Notes: a model not told the origin generated them from the sequence alone. A stretch of 64,000 nt of DNA from Phoenicimicrobium sp964438695 (GCA_964438695.1 CAYTKP010000001.1:1-64000); one strand, 5' to 3'; counted from the first letter of the stretch, positions 1-9,583 are shown. Numbers and translations are program-made.

Positions 1-198
1 ATAAAAAAGATCGGACAAGTCCAATCCTCTACTTTAAAATCAATATTTTATACAAAAAAACTTTGATTTCTATTTTTTATGAGGATAGAACAGTTTTGTG
101 CTTTTTACTTTAAGTTTTCCTCTATAATAGCTAAGAACTGACCTTTTCCTTCGATACCAGATAGGAGATACGCTATGCGAATCACTATTCACTATCGG
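1..198. other. Intergenic region after gatB with short-period array
   Basis: No gene is visible. The right part (about 163-198) carries a short-period array of the kind found throughout the window: a GAGATACGCTATGCG stretch, then CACTATTCACTAT, the reverse complement of the GTGAATA-type heptamer. It lies directly downstream of the gatB stop codon. The left 160 bases are AT-rich and I recognise nothing in them. Confidence 0.5.
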
Positions 199-1653
199 CT
201 ACCTTAGTTTCTTTATCCTCTGTTTTATAGCTTCAAAAACAAAATCTGGCTTTGCTCTTCCTTTGGTATAACGCATCACTTGGCCTACTAAATAATTCAA
301 CGCTTTCTCTTTTCCCTGGTTAAAATCCTTAACTGATTTGGGATTTTCCTCGATTATTTTGTCAACTATCTTTATTAATTCATTTTCATCAGTAATTTGA
401 GTAATTCCACTCTCTTTAACAATCTGCCTGGCCTCTTTACCTGTTTTGAACATTTTTTCAAAGACACTTTTGGCCATTTTACCGCTAATTATCCCCTTAT
501 CTACAAGATTTAACATCTCGACTAATCGTTCAGGAGAAATAGGAGAGTGTTCTATCTCTTTTTTTTCTTCATTCAAATTACGTAGTAATTCCCCCATTAT
601 CCAATTACTTAGAATTTTTTTATTACCATATAGACAAGCAGCTTTTTCGTAATAATCACCTAAAGCCTTGCTCGAAGTGAGTATTTCTGCATCATATTCG
701 GGAATATTATAGGTTTTAATAAAACGCTCTTTTCTAACTTCTGGTAATTCTGGAAGAGTTTTTTTAATTTCTTTAATCATTTCTTGGCTAAACCTCAGAG
801 GTAAAAGATCTGGTTCCGGAAAATAACGATAATCATGTGCTTCTTCTTTACTCCGCATTGATATTGTGATATTTTTTGATTCATCCCAATGCCTGGTCTC
901 CTGTACTATTTTTGCACCTTCAGTTAAAAGCTTTTTTTGGCGGTCTACTTCGAATTGTAAGGCCTTTTTCACTGCCCGAAATGAATTCATATTCTTTATT
1001 TCTGTTTTAGTTCCTAAATTTCCAGTTTGCCTATCTCTAACTGAAACATTGGCATCACAACGCAGTGAACCTTCTTCCATATTACCATCACACACTTCTA
1101 AGTGTTGGACTATATTTCTTAATTTTATTAAAAATATTCGTGCTTCTTCAGGTGAACGTAATTCTGGTTCAGTGACAATTTCTGCCAAAGGAATTCCACA
1201 GCGATTGTAATCTATTAAAGAATAAGATGTGGTAGCAATATCTTCCTCATGAATAAGTTTGCCTGCATCTTCTTCAATATGAACTCGAGTAATTCCTATT
1301 TTACGTTTTTCACCACTTTTTGGAATAGATATTTCCATATACCCATTTATGCCTAAAGGTGAATCATATTGAGAAATCTGGTAGGCCTTAGGTAAATCTG
1401 GGTAAAAGTAATTTTTTCGGTGAAATATACTTGTCCGATTAATTTTACAATTTAAAGCCAAAGCAGTTCTTATAGCAAACTCTAACACCTTTTTATTAAG
1501 TACTGGAAGTGAGCCGGGCAATCCTAGGCATACCGGACAGACATTGGTATTAGGTTTTTTACCTATATAATCAGTACTGCATGGGCAGAATATCTTAGAT
1601 TTAGTCATAAGTTGAATATGAACTTCTAATCCAATTGCTATTTCTTCACTCAT
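199..1653 (-). CDS. gatB: Aspartyl/glutamyl-tRNA amidotransferase subunit B
   Basis: GatB is the kinase/transamidase subunit of GatCAB. It activates the side-chain carboxylate of misacylated Glu-tRNA(Gln) or Asp-tRNA(Asn) with ATP and transfers ammonia from GatA. The 484-residue length is normal for the family. The N terminus begins with the typical GLEVHIQL segment, followed by a Cys cluster (CPC near residue 24, CPVC near 39) that matches the zinc site of GatB. The C-terminal 150 residues fit the helical tRNA-binding tail with a YqeY-like domain. It is the last gene of gatC-gatA-gatB, and its start overlaps the end of gatA by 4 nt, so translational coupling is likely. Its presence suggests that Gln-tRNA and/or Asn-tRNA are made by the indirect route, but no aminoacyl-tRNA synthetase in the window tests this. 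Confidence 0.97.
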   Translation of the reverse strand: MSEEIAIGLEVHIQLMTKSKIFCPCSTDYIGKKPNTNVCPVCLGLPGSLPVLNKKVLEFAIRTALALNCKINRTSIFHRKNYFYPDLPKAYQISQYDSPLGINGYMEISIPKSGEKRKIGITRVHIEEDAGKLIHEEDIATTSYSLIDYNRCGIPLAEIVTEPELRSPEEARIFLIKLRNIVQHLEVCDGNMEEGSLRCDANVSVRDRQTGNLGTKTEIKNMNSFRAVKKALQFEVDRQKKLLTEGAKIVQETRHWDESKNITISMRSKEEAHDYRYFPEPDLLPLRFSQEMIKEIKKTLPELPEVRKERFIKTYNIPEYDAEILTSSKALGDYYEKAACLYGNKKILSNWIMGELLRNLNEEKKEIEHSPISPERLVEMLNLVDKGIISGKMAKSVFEKMFKTGKEARQIVKESGITQITDENELIKIVDKIIEENPKSVKDFNQGKEKALNYLVGQVMRYTKGRAKPDFVFEAIKQRIKKLR

Positions 1654-3140
1654 TCTACTTTCTCCTTATCTTTTATTAGACATATCTCGGGTTTCCTCTT
1701 TTCTATCCCGCAATTCTGTTCAAAATTATATGCTGCTTTCAGTATCGTTTCTTCCTCAAATGGTTTACCTATAATCTGTAAACCTATAGGTAAATTATTT
1801 TTAGTATATCCACAATTTAAAGAAATAGCAGGTATACCTGCTAAATTAATGGGGATGGTATATATATCAGAGAGATACATAGTTAAAGGGTCAGCAATTT
1901 TTTCATTCAGTTTAAATGCAGGGGTAGGAGAAGTAGGAGTAATGAGTATATCATATTTATTAAAAGCCTGGGTAAAGTCTTCTCTAATTAGAGTACGAAC
2001 TTTTTGTGCTTTCAGGTAATAAGCATCATAATACCCTGAACTTAAAGCATAAGTCCCTAACATAATTCTCCTCTTTACCTCTTTGCCAAAACCTTCACTT
2101 CTCGTTCTCTCATACATAGAAGAAAGATTTTTACAATCTTTTGCTCTATGACCATACTGTACTCCATCGTAGCGAGCAAGATTAGAACTTGCTTCTGCAG
2201 TGGCAATTAAATAATAAGTAGGCAATGAATATTCTGTATGAGGTAGGGAAACTTCCTCTATTTTTGCCCCTAATTTTTCAAATACTTTTAAGGCTCTATT
2301 AACGGCATCTTTAACTTCTATATCTATTCCTTTAATAAAATACTCCTTTGGGACACCAATCTTTATATTTTTTATCTCTTCCTGACAAGACCTTAGATAA
2401 TCGGGAACTTCTAAATCTGCAGAAGTAGAATCCCTATTATCGTGTCCAGCAATAATGTTCATTATTAATGCACAATCAACAACATCCTTAGTGATAGGAC
2501 CTATCTGATCTAAAGATGAGGCATAAGCAATCAGACCATATCTAGAAACTCTTCCATAGGTAGGTTTTAAACCTACTGCCCCGCAAAATGAAGCGGGTTG
2601 GCGAACAGACCCCCCGGTATCTGTACCTAAGGCAATAAATGATTCATCTGCAGCTACCGCAGCAGCTGAACCGCCACTTGATCCACCAGATACCCTTTCT
2701 AAATCCCAAGGATTTTTAGTGGGGCCAAAAGCAGAATTTTCAGTAGATGAACCCATTGCAAATTCATCCATATTAGTCTTCCCAATTATTATGGCTCCTG
2801 CCTTTATCAATTTATCTATTACTGTAGCATTATAGGGGGGATAAAAGCCTTTAAGTATTTTTGAACCGCAAGTAGTTTCTATTCCTTTTGTAACTATAAT
2901 ATCTTTTACAGCTACCGCAACACCTGCTAAAGGAAGTGGCTGTTCTCCATCTTTCAGTTTAATATCTATTTCTTTTGCTTGCCTAAAAGCATCTTCTTGG
3001 TTAAGAATTAAAAAAGCTTTGACTAAACTATCAACTTTGTCTATTCTATCATAGATATCTTGAATAACTTCATATGTAGTTACCTTCTTTTTACTAACTA
3101 AATCAATAATTTTATAAGCACTTAATTGGTGTAGATTCAA
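1650..3140 (-). CDS. gatA: Aspartyl/glutamyl-tRNA amidotransferase subunit A
   Basis: GatA is the glutaminase subunit of GatCAB and releases ammonia from glutamine for GatB. The 496-residue protein has the amidase signature in full. The Ser-cisSer-Lys triad is readable as K79 in AVKDII, S154 in the GGSSGGS motif and S178 in GTDTGGS, the same numbering as in well-studied GatA proteins. The end overlaps gatB by 4 nt. Upstream, a 259-bp spacer with short-period repeats separates it from gatC, which is unusual because gatC and gatA are normally nearly contiguous. Confidence 0.97.
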   Translation of the reverse strand: MNLHQLSAYKIIDLVSKKKVTTYEVIQDIYDRIDKVDSLVKAFLILNQEDAFRQAKEIDIKLKDGEQPLPLAGVAVAVKDIIVTKGIETTCGSKILKGFYPPYNATVIDKLIKAGAIIIGKTNMDEFAMGSSTENSAFGPTKNPWDLERVSGGSSGGSAAAVAADESFIALGTDTGGSVRQPASFCGAVGLKPTYGRVSRYGLIAYASSLDQIGPITKDVVDCALIMNIIAGHDNRDSTSADLEVPDYLRSCQEEIKNIKIGVPKEYFIKGIDIEVKDAVNRALKVFEKLGAKIEEVSLPHTEYSLPTYYLIATAEASSNLARYDGVQYGHRAKDCKNLSSMYERTRSEGFGKEVKRRIMLGTYALSSGYYDAYYLKAQKVRTLIREDFTQAFNKYDILITPTSPTPAFKLNEKIADPLTMYLSDIYTIPINLAGIPAISLNCGYTKNNLPIGLQIIGKPFEEETILKAAYNFEQNCGIEKRKPEICLIKDKEKVE

Positions 3141-3399
3141 CTATCTTTCCTCCTCTAATTAGTCATTAGTGAATAGTGAATAGTCGTTAGTATAAATACA
3201 AGTTTTTGGTATACAACTAAAAATTTAAAACTTTGTTCATATAATATATATTGTCAATCCCGCACTCTTATGTCATTCTGGTTTTCCTTTCTGTCCTTCT
3301 CACGGAATCGGTAATTTATCTTATTTTATATTTCTCTTATTCTGTATTTACGTTTTTATTTTTGTGGGGGGCACGATGAATTGTCTCCTTTATTTTAAA
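3141..3399. repeat. Intergenic spacer between gatC and gatA with GTGAATA heptamer array
   Basis: About 3160-3190 reads as a degenerate 7-bp array (TTAGTGAATAGTGAATAGTC). A G-rich patch near 3365-3380 (GTGGGGGGCACGATGAATTG) resembles the kind of palindromic insert seen elsewhere, but I cannot define its borders. No open reading frame is credible here. The spacer interrupts an otherwise compact gatC-gatA-gatB unit. Confidence 0.5.
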
Positions 3400-3693
3400 T
3401 TACATTATCTTAGGAACTTTGAAATAACTTTTTTGGACATATTTGGTATTAGAAAGCACTTCTTTATGAGGTAAAGAAGGTTTAACTTCATCCTCATTCA
3501 ACAAATTGGGCATAGAGATAACATAGGCAGTAGGATTAATTTTTTCAGTATTAATTTCATTTAATTTTTTAAAATAATCCAAAATTGAATTTAATTGATA
3601 AGTAAATTCTTCTTTTTCTTCTTCATTAAATTCTAATTTAGCTAATTTAGCTATATATTCTACTTCTTTTTTAGTAATTATCTTTTTAGTCAT
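3400..3693 (-). CDS. gatC: Aspartyl/glutamyl-tRNA amidotransferase subunit C
   Basis: GatC is the small scaffold subunit that wraps around GatA and stabilises the GatA-GatB complex. The ATG at 3693 gives a 97-residue protein starting MTKKIITKKEVEYIAKLAKLEF, and a GGAGG lies 8 nt upstream. A GTG five codons earlier is in frame, but it overlaps that ribosome-binding site and is unlikely to be used. The LAKLEF segment and the C-terminal P-x-LPHKEVLSN segment are typical of the family. It follows ligA on the same strand with a short spacer containing another CTAACTAAGCAACC-type array. Confidence 0.92.
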   Translation of the reverse strand: MTKKIITKKEVEYIAKLAKLEFNEEEKEEFTYQLNSILDYFKKLNEINTEKINPTAYVISMPNLLNEDEVKPSLPHKEVLSNTKYVQKSYFKVPKIM

Positions 3694-3762
3694 TTTATTA
3701 TCCTCCACCTTAATTCGTATAACATATTAATAAACCAAGTAATCAACTAACTAAGCAACCAT

Positions 3763-5802
3763 TTAACTTTTTTTATTAATCATTTTTTTAAATTCCTCTT
3801 CATTAAGTATAGTTACTCCTAATTTTTGGGCCTTTTGGTATTTGGAGCCCGGATCTTTACCAGCAACCACATAATCAGTCTTTTTACTTACACTACCGGT
3901 TATCCTTCCGCCTAATTTACTGATTATTTCTTTAGCTTGATTGCGGGTAAATTCTTTTAAGGTGCCAGTTAAAACAAATTGCTTTCCATTTAAGGATCGA
4001 GATTTTTTCTCTTCCTTGATTACCTCTTTTCTCCTACCAAAATTTAAACCAGCATCTCTCAGTCTTTCAATAATGCTTAAATTTTCTTTTTCCTTAAAGA
4101 AAAGGATTATACTTTCTGCAATTTTGGGACCAATTTCATTTATCTCAATTAATTCTTCCAAATTAGCTTTCATAAATTCATCTAAAGTAGGGTAGTATCT
4201 GGTAATAATTTCTGAAGTATGGACTCCCACATAACGTATTCCTAAACCATAAATTAAACGATATAGGGGTCTCTCTTTACTCTCTTTAATTGCCTTTAAT
4301 AAATTATCTGCAGATTTCTCTGCCATTCGCTCAAGAGATATCAATTCATTTCTTTTTAAAAAATACAAATCCGAAATATTCTTAACTAATTTTTTTTCTA
4401 CCAATTGATCAATTAGAGCTGGCCCCAATCCTTCTATATCTATAGCATCTCGAGAGACAAAATGTCTAATTTTTTCTTTTATTTGGGCAGGGCAAGAAAT
4501 ATTAATACACCGAGAGATTACCTCACCTTCTGGTCTATACACCTTTCCTCCACATACTGGGCATTTGGATGGGACAATAAATTCCTTTTCTTTGCCAATT
4601 CTCTTCTCTTTAATTACTTTTACCACTTCAGGGATAACTTCTCCAGCTTTCTGAACTAAAACAGTATCACCAATGCGAATATCTTTTCTTCTGATCTCAT
4701 CTTCATTGTGAAGAGTTGCCCTCTGCACTATTGATCCTGATATCTTGATCGGATTAAGTATAGCTACAGGAGTCAATGCGCCAGTTCTCCCTACTTGAAC
4801 AATGATATCTTTAATCCTTGTTGTAGTTTGTTGTGCAGGGAACTTATAGGCAATAGCCCAACGAGGACTTCGGGTAGTAGAACCCAACTTCTCCCTTACA
4901 AGCAAAGAATTAACTTTAATTACCATACCATCAATCTCATAATCTAATTCTTCTCTTTTTTCTATCCATTGATGACAATAATTTATTGCTTCTTTTATAT
5001 CGCTGCAAAGTTTTATCTCCTGATTTACTTTAAACCCAAGCTTTTTAAGATAATTTAGTACTTCTATATGAGTAAGAAATTTTTTATGATTCTCTGGGAA
5101 AATAGCTCTATAAACAAAAATATCTAAATGCCTTTGGGCAGTAATTCGAGGGTCTAATTGCCTTACTGAACCAGCTGCTGCATTTCTAGGATTGGCAAAT
5201 AGATTTTCTCCATTTTTCATCCTCTCTTCATTTAGCTTTTTAAAATCGCTCTTCTTCATATAGACTTCCCCATATACTTCAAAGAAAGAAGGTATATTTT
5301 TACCGAATAATTTTAAAGGAATAGCTTTTATAGTTCTAAGATTGAGAGTAATTTCTTCTCCAGTTACCCCATCTCCCCGAGTGGCTCCTCTTACAAAAAT
5401 GCCGTTTTCATATACTAAAGCAATTGCTAATCCATCAATCTTTAACTCTACTACGTATTCTATTTTTTGCTCAGGAACTATTTTTTTTATCCTCTGATCG
5501 AAGGCTATTAGTTCTTCATCAGAAAAGGCATTAGATAAACTAAGCATTGGGGCAATATGCTTTACTGTTGCAAACTCAGGTATAGGCTCTGCTCCTACTC
5601 TTTGAGTAGGAGAATCAGGAGTAATATACTGAGGATAGTGTTGTTCTAATTCGATAAGTTCCTTCATTAATTGATCATATTCAGCATCAGAAATAACCGG
5701 ATCATTCAATACATAATATCTATGATTGTGATATCTAATTTCTTCTCTTAACTTTTCCATCCTTTTTAAAATATCTTCTCTATCCTCAGAACTACGGTTC
5801 AC
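3763..5802 (-). CDS. ligA: NAD-dependent DNA ligase
   Basis: LigA seals nicks between Okazaki fragments and after repair, using NAD+ as adenylate donor. The 679-residue protein has the complete bacterial domain order: Ia domain (residues about 1-70), adenylation domain with the catalytic K121 in ELKIDG, OB fold, a four-Cys zinc finger (CPVC ... CINISC, about 410-435), helix-hairpin-helix repeats, and a C-terminal BRCT domain from about 600 (LTGTLKEFTR ... LGGRI). The gene belongs to the widespread pcrA-ligA-gatCAB neighbourhood. Here pcrA is separated from ligA by the oppositely oriented chaperone gene at 6268-7164. Confidence 0.97.
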   Translation of the reverse strand: MNRSSEDREDILKRMEKLREEIRYHNHRYYVLNDPVISDAEYDQLMKELIELEQHYPQYITPDSPTQRVGAEPIPEFATVKHIAPMLSLSNAFSDEELIAFDQRIKKIVPEQKIEYVVELKIDGLAIALVYENGIFVRGATRGDGVTGEEITLNLRTIKAIPLKLFGKNIPSFFEVYGEVYMKKSDFKKLNEERMKNGENLFANPRNAAAGSVRQLDPRITAQRHLDIFVYRAIFPENHKKFLTHIEVLNYLKKLGFKVNQEIKLCSDIKEAINYCHQWIEKREELDYEIDGMVIKVNSLLVREKLGSTTRSPRWAIAYKFPAQQTTTRIKDIIVQVGRTGALTPVAILNPIKISGSIVQRATLHNEDEIRRKDIRIGDTVLVQKAGEVIPEVVKVIKEKRIGKEKEFIVPSKCPVCGGKVYRPEGEVISRCINISCPAQIKEKIRHFVSRDAIDIEGLGPALIDQLVEKKLVKNISDLYFLKRNELISLERMAEKSADNLLKAIKESKERPLYRLIYGLGIRYVGVHTSEIITRYYPTLDEFMKANLEELIEINEIGPKIAESIILFFKEKENLSIIERLRDAGLNFGRRKEVIKEEKKSRSLNGKQFVLTGTLKEFTRNQAKEIISKLGGRITGSVSKKTDYVVAGKDPGSKYQKAQKLGVTILNEEEFKKMINKKS

Positions 5803-6217
5803 CTTTTTCGCCTCCTACCTACCCTTTCAAGCTAATCTTGATCCCATAGCAACTTATAGGCATAACATATGTTATAATACAACAATATCCTTCAAGGAAA
5901 CAAACTCCTCTAACGAAACTACTCTGCTATCTTTTTTATTCCATTCCAATTTTATATTTATATAAAACTTTTCCTAACAATACAATCTTATCAGAATCTA
6001 TCCTTCTTGTTTTTAACTTGTGCTAGTAAAACAAGTAAAAAAATCATCTTTAATATATTATTTTTGAAATTCCAATACTTCAGAATATTCGTTATCTAAC
6101 TAACAAAGTTTAACATTTTAAAAGATGTTTTTCAAATATTTAAATAGTTTGATAAACTCTTGCCTTATAAGTGCTAACCTATAGAATTTACTTTACTTTA
6201 ATTTTAAAAGATGATAA
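5803..6217. repeat. Divergent ligA/chaperone spacer with a family A element (about 5885-6085)
   Basis: This spacer of more than 400 bases has no gene. The stretch at about 5885-6085 is a diverged copy of the dispersed family A element. Its central and distal parts (TATCAGAATCTATCCTT, AACTTGTGCTAGTAAAAC, TTATTTTTGAAATTCC) align with the copies at 58594-58780 and 49121-49303. The terminal hairpin has decayed in this copy. A TTGATA hexamer near 6149 could be the -35 box for the chaperone gene, but the -10 is not clear. Confidence 0.6.
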
Positions 6218-6238
6218 ACTTTAACGTAATGTTAAAGT
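6218..6238 (+). promoter_or_regulatory. Perfect 8-bp inverted repeat in the leader of the chaperone gene
   Basis: ACTTTAAC and GTTAAAGT are perfect inverted repeats separated by GTAAT. They lie about 30 nt upstream of the start codon at 6268. The site could be an operator or an mRNA hairpin. No trans-acting factor is identifiable in the window. Confidence 0.35.
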
Positions 6239-6267
6239 CCCCATATATATCCAGAAAGGAGTTTTTA

Positions 6268-7164
6268 ATGAATAATTCTACAAGTGTTTTCCGAACTACA
6301 GTTATTTTTATTTTATGTCTTTTAACCTCTTTAATCTTTATTACTTCTTCTATTCTAGCTGACCAAGAAATACCTACTACTGAAGCAAATCCAAAAACTA
6401 CTGAAACTGTTATACCTCCTGAGACGATATTAGCTTCTTTTGGAGAACAAACTATTACTCTCGGTCAATTTAACCAACTATGGGAGCAAATACCAGAAAA
6501 TTATAAATCCCAGCTTACTAAAAGTAACGTGCTTGACCAAATGATCTCAGAAAAACTGCTAATTCAAGAAGCAAAAAACATAGGTTTAGAAAAAGATAAG
6601 GATGTATTAGAGCAAATTAAAAAAATAAGCGAACAAATATTGGTCCAAGCTTTTTTACAAAAAGAGATTTTAGATAAAATACAGGTAAATGACGAAGAAG
6701 TTGAAGAATATTATAAAAAAAATCAAGACAAATTTACTGAAAAAGAACAAGTTCATCTGTTCAATATTTTAGTAGAAACCGAAGAAAAAGCCCAAGAAAT
6801 TCTTACAGAATTGAAAACAGGAAAAGACTTTAGTGAAATTGCAAAAGAAAATTCAATTGGTCCCAGCGCTTCACAAGGTGGAGATTTGGGATATCTGTCT
6901 AAAGGAACAATTATTCCAGAAATTGAAGATATAGTCTTTGCTTTAGAAGTAGGAGAATTAAGCCAAGTAGTTAAGACTGATTTTGGTTTTCATGTTTTAA
7001 AAATAACTGATAAAAAACCAGAAAGAGTTAAAACTCTTGAAGAAGTTAAAGAAGATATCAGGCAAACTTTGCTTTCTGATAAACAAAAAGAGGCTTTTGA
7101 TAATCTGATAGAAGAATTAAAATCCAAAGTAGAAATCCAAATAAATGAAGAAGCATTAAAATAA
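6268..7164 (+). CDS. Secreted parvulin-type peptidyl-prolyl isomerase (PrsA/SurA-like)
   Basis: This is a 298-residue exported foldase. I chose the ATG at 6268 because AGAAAGGAG lies 6 nt upstream. An in-frame ATG at 6211 has no ribosome-binding site. Residues about 10-32 form a hydrophobic signal segment ending in SSILA before DQE. No lipobox cysteine is visible, so it is not an obvious lipoprotein like PrsA. Residues about 50-160 look like a SurA N-terminal domain. A parvulin rotamase domain follows at about 165-265 (HLFNILVET ... ASQGGDLGYLSKG ... VKTDFGFHVLKI). It should help proteins fold outside the cytoplasmic membrane. It is monocistronic and divergent from ligA. A GCGTTTAGCGAGTAGCG array begins 2 nt after its stop codon. 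Confidence 0.88.
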   Translation: MNNSTSVFRTTVIFILCLLTSLIFITSSILADQEIPTTEANPKTTETVIPPETILASFGEQTITLGQFNQLWEQIPENYKSQLTKSNVLDQMISEKLLIQEAKNIGLEKDKDVLEQIKKISEQILVQAFLQKEILDKIQVNDEEVEEYYKKNQDKFTEKEQVHLFNILVETEEKAQEILTELKTGKDFSEIAKENSIGPSASQGGDLGYLSKGTIIPEIEDIVFALEVGELSQVVKTDFGFHVLKITDKKPERVKTLEEVKEDIRQTLLSDKQKEAFDNLIEELKSKVEIQINEEALK

Positions 7165-7166
7165 TG

Positions 7167-7190
7167 TATAGCGTTTAGCGAGTAGCGTAT
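7167..7190. repeat. Heptamer array (left copy) after the chaperone stop codon
   Basis: TATAGCGTTTAGCGAGTAGC shows a 7-bp period. It is the inverse of the array at 7408-7439, and the two bracket the pseudogene at 7195-7402. Confidence 0.6.
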
Positions 7191-7194
7191 AAGG

Positions 7195-7402
7195 GCAGCA
7201 ATATCTCTACCTTTAAATATAACAGAAGGATATGAAAGAAAACATAAAACAAAAATATCGACAATTCTTATCTATAGCTTACGCTTGCTTCACTATTAGA
7301 GTTAGAAACTCAATATCTATTAGCTATAGATCTAAAATATATTAATAACAATGAAATTATTGAAAATTTATTAAAAAAGTAGGAAGTATGTTTACAGAAT
7401 GA
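7195..7402 (+). pseudogene. Remnant of a four-helix-bundle protein gene (23S rRNA intervening-sequence type)
   Basis: Reading across three frames recovers most of the C-terminal half of a protein of the S23 / 23S-rRNA-intervening-sequence four-helix-bundle family (also related to Avd). The segments are an AAISLPLNITEGYERKHK-like stretch, RQFLSIAYA, LASLLELETQYLLAIDLKYI and VGSMFTE followed by TGA at 7400-7402. The family consensus is SIPSNIAEGYGR ... ELETQLLLAKDLGYI. At least three frameshifts separate the segments and the N-terminal helices are missing. The remnant is enclosed by inverted short-period arrays (7167-7190 and 7408-7439), as if it had arrived as one unit. Recognition is from memory of the family motif, not a search. 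Confidence 0.65.
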
Positions 7403-7407
7403 TTAGC

Positions 7408-7439
7408 CTATACGCTAAACGCTGTACGCTACACGCTAT
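7408..7439. repeat. Heptamer array (right copy) overlapping the pcrA stop codon
   Basis: CTATACGCTAAACGCTGTAC and the bases after it repeat ACGCTNN with a 7-bp period and are inverted relative to 7167-7190. The pcrA stop codon (7436-7438) lies inside the array. Confidence 0.6.
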
Positions 7440-9583
7440 GCTTTCTCCAATGGTGCATATTTCATTGATAGCTTTTTTAATCCCACTTTCCCAAAGTCTA
7501 CAGTAATAAAGATATCATTTTCGGTACCAATTTTATCTACTATTACCCCTACCCCCCAATCTGCGTGTTTGATTTTAATTCCCACATCTACATTAATTAA
7601 TTCCTTTCTTTTGTTGTGAACAGGGGTTTCTTCTCCTCTTCCTACACTCACCTTTTCTCGGAGGTGTCTGGGAATTTCAGTTATAAACCGGGAAACACTA
7701 TTAAACAAGGTGTTGCCATTTAAATTTCTTCTCCAGGCATAGGTTAAATATAACTTTTCTTTAGCTCTGGTCATCCCCACATAACATAGTCTTCTTTCTT
7801 CTTCTAACTCCTCTTCATTATTTATTGAGCGAGAATGGGGAAATATCCCCTCTTCAAAGCCAGTGATAAAAACCACTGGAAATTCCAATCCTTTTGCACT
7901 ATGTAAAGTCATTACGGTTACGGTATCTTCTTCTCCTCTATAAAGGTCTACATCATTAATTAAAGCAACATACTCTAAAAAGGCACGTAGTGATTTATCT
8001 TCATTTTCTTCTTCGAATTCTTCAATTGCCAATATTAATTCTTTTATATTTTCGATCTTGGTTTGTGCTTTAAATTCTCCTTCTTTCTTCAGTTCTGTAA
8101 AATAATCAATCTTTTGTATTAATTCGGTTAATATTTTACTTCCTTTAAATTTATCCTTTTTTTTATTAAATTCATCAACCAAAGAAATAAAATATTTTAT
8201 TTTCTCTGCCCTATTTATCGACATATTTATGGTTTTTAAGTGTTGTTGTAAGGCTTGGTGATAATTTAAATTATTCTTTTTTACTAAATCTTTCAATTTG
8301 GATAGAGTAACTTTCCCAATTCCCCATTTATTATTACTAACAATCCTTAAAAAACTTACCCAATCTTTCTGATCCTGTATAAATCGAAGATATGCCAAGA
8401 GATCTTTTACTTCTTTTCTCTCGTAAAATCTTAATCCTCCTACAACCTTAAAAGGAATTCCTTGTTTATTAAAAATCTCCTCAAATGCCCGAGATTGAGC
8501 ATTGGTCCTATACAAAATGGCAAAATCCTTAAAAGCTTTGTTTTCTCTTTTACTTATTTTCATAATCTCTTGTCCTACGAATATCGCTTCATCAAGTGCG
8601 CTTGATGCTTCATAACACCTTATTTTTTGCCCACCCTTTTTATCTGTCCAAAGTTCTTTTTCTTTTCGTTTTTTGTTATTTTTTATTAAATTCGTGGCCC
8701 CATCTAATATAATCTGAGTAGATCGATAATTTTGCTCTAATTTGATAACTTTACTATGAGGAAAATCCTTTTCAAATCTCAAAATATTACTCAAATCAGC
8801 TCCTCTAAATTTATAAATACTCTGATCAGGATCTCCTACTACAAATAAATTATAATATTTCTCGGAAAGTAATTTTATCAATTGATATTGTGCGAAATTT
8901 ATATCTTGATATTCATCTACTAAAATATATCTAAATTTTTTCTGATAGCATTCTAATATCTTAGGTCTTTCCCTAAAAAGCCTTACTGTTAATAAAATTA
9001 AATCACCAAAATCAAGGGCGTTGTTTTCGAATAATTCTTCTTGATATTGTCTATATACCTTTGTTACAATTTTAGTAAAATAGTTCATAGCATTATATTC
9101 AAATAATTCAACATCTTCTAACTTATTTTTAGCTTTATCTATAACAGACGAAATAACATTAGGGCTATATCTTTTATTATCTAAATCAAGAATATTAAGA
9201 CATCTTCTTATTAAGCTTAATTGGTCTGTTTTATCATATATTACAAAATCTTTATCATAACCTAAAGCTTCTATCTCTCGACGTAAAATTCGGACACAGA
9301 TTGAATGAAATGTTCCCATCCATAAATCCTTTATTATCCCCTGATCATAAATTTCTTTATTTAATAACTCAACTCTATCTCTCATTTCCTGGGCCGCTTT
9401 ATTGGTAAAAGTTAAAGCCAATATATTACCTGGGTTTATCTTCTTTTCAAAGATTAAATAAGCAATCCTGTAAGTTAGCACTTTTGTTTTTCCGCTACCT
9501 GCTCCGGCAATAACTAATACTGGGGCATTCTCAGCTTTTACTGCTTCTTGTTGTTTGATATTCAGATTCTCTAAGATTTTCAT
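7436..9583 (-). CDS. pcrA: ATP-dependent DNA helicase PcrA/UvrD
   Basis: This superfamily 1A 3'-5' helicase acts in repair and clears replication forks. Its 715 residues match the PcrA length. The Q motif (NIKQQEAV) precedes Walker A (AGAGSGKT, about residues 27-34). Motif II reads DEYQD, motif III carries GDPDQSIYKFRGA, motif V contains TLHSAKGLEFP and motif VI YVGMTRAKEKL. The C-terminal tail ends in the usual small domain (HADWGVGVI). The bacterial pcrA-ligA neighbourhood is kept, but pcrA and ligA are about 1.6 kb apart with the chaperone gene on the other strand between them. The stop codon lies within a heptamer array. Confidence 0.96.
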   Translation of the reverse strand: MKILENLNIKQQEAVKAENAPVLVIAGAGSGKTKVLTYRIAYLIFEKKINPGNILALTFTNKAAQEMRDRVELLNKEIYDQGIIKDLWMGTFHSICVRILRREIEALGYDKDFVIYDKTDQLSLIRRCLNILDLDNKRYSPNVISSVIDKAKNKLEDVELFEYNAMNYFTKIVTKVYRQYQEELFENNALDFGDLILLTVRLFRERPKILECYQKKFRYILVDEYQDINFAQYQLIKLLSEKYYNLFVVGDPDQSIYKFRGADLSNILRFEKDFPHSKVIKLEQNYRSTQIILDGATNLIKNNKKRKEKELWTDKKGGQKIRCYEASSALDEAIFVGQEIMKISKRENKAFKDFAILYRTNAQSRAFEEIFNKQGIPFKVVGGLRFYERKEVKDLLAYLRFIQDQKDWVSFLRIVSNNKWGIGKVTLSKLKDLVKKNNLNYHQALQQHLKTINMSINRAEKIKYFISLVDEFNKKKDKFKGSKILTELIQKIDYFTELKKEGEFKAQTKIENIKELILAIEEFEEENEDKSLRAFLEYVALINDVDLYRGEEDTVTVMTLHSAKGLEFPVVFITGFEEGIFPHSRSINNEEELEEERRLCYVGMTRAKEKLYLTYAWRRNLNGNTLFNSVSRFITEIPRHLREKVSVGRGEETPVHNKRKELINVDVGIKIKHADWGVGVIVDKIGTENDIFITVDFGKVGLKKLSMKYAPLEKA

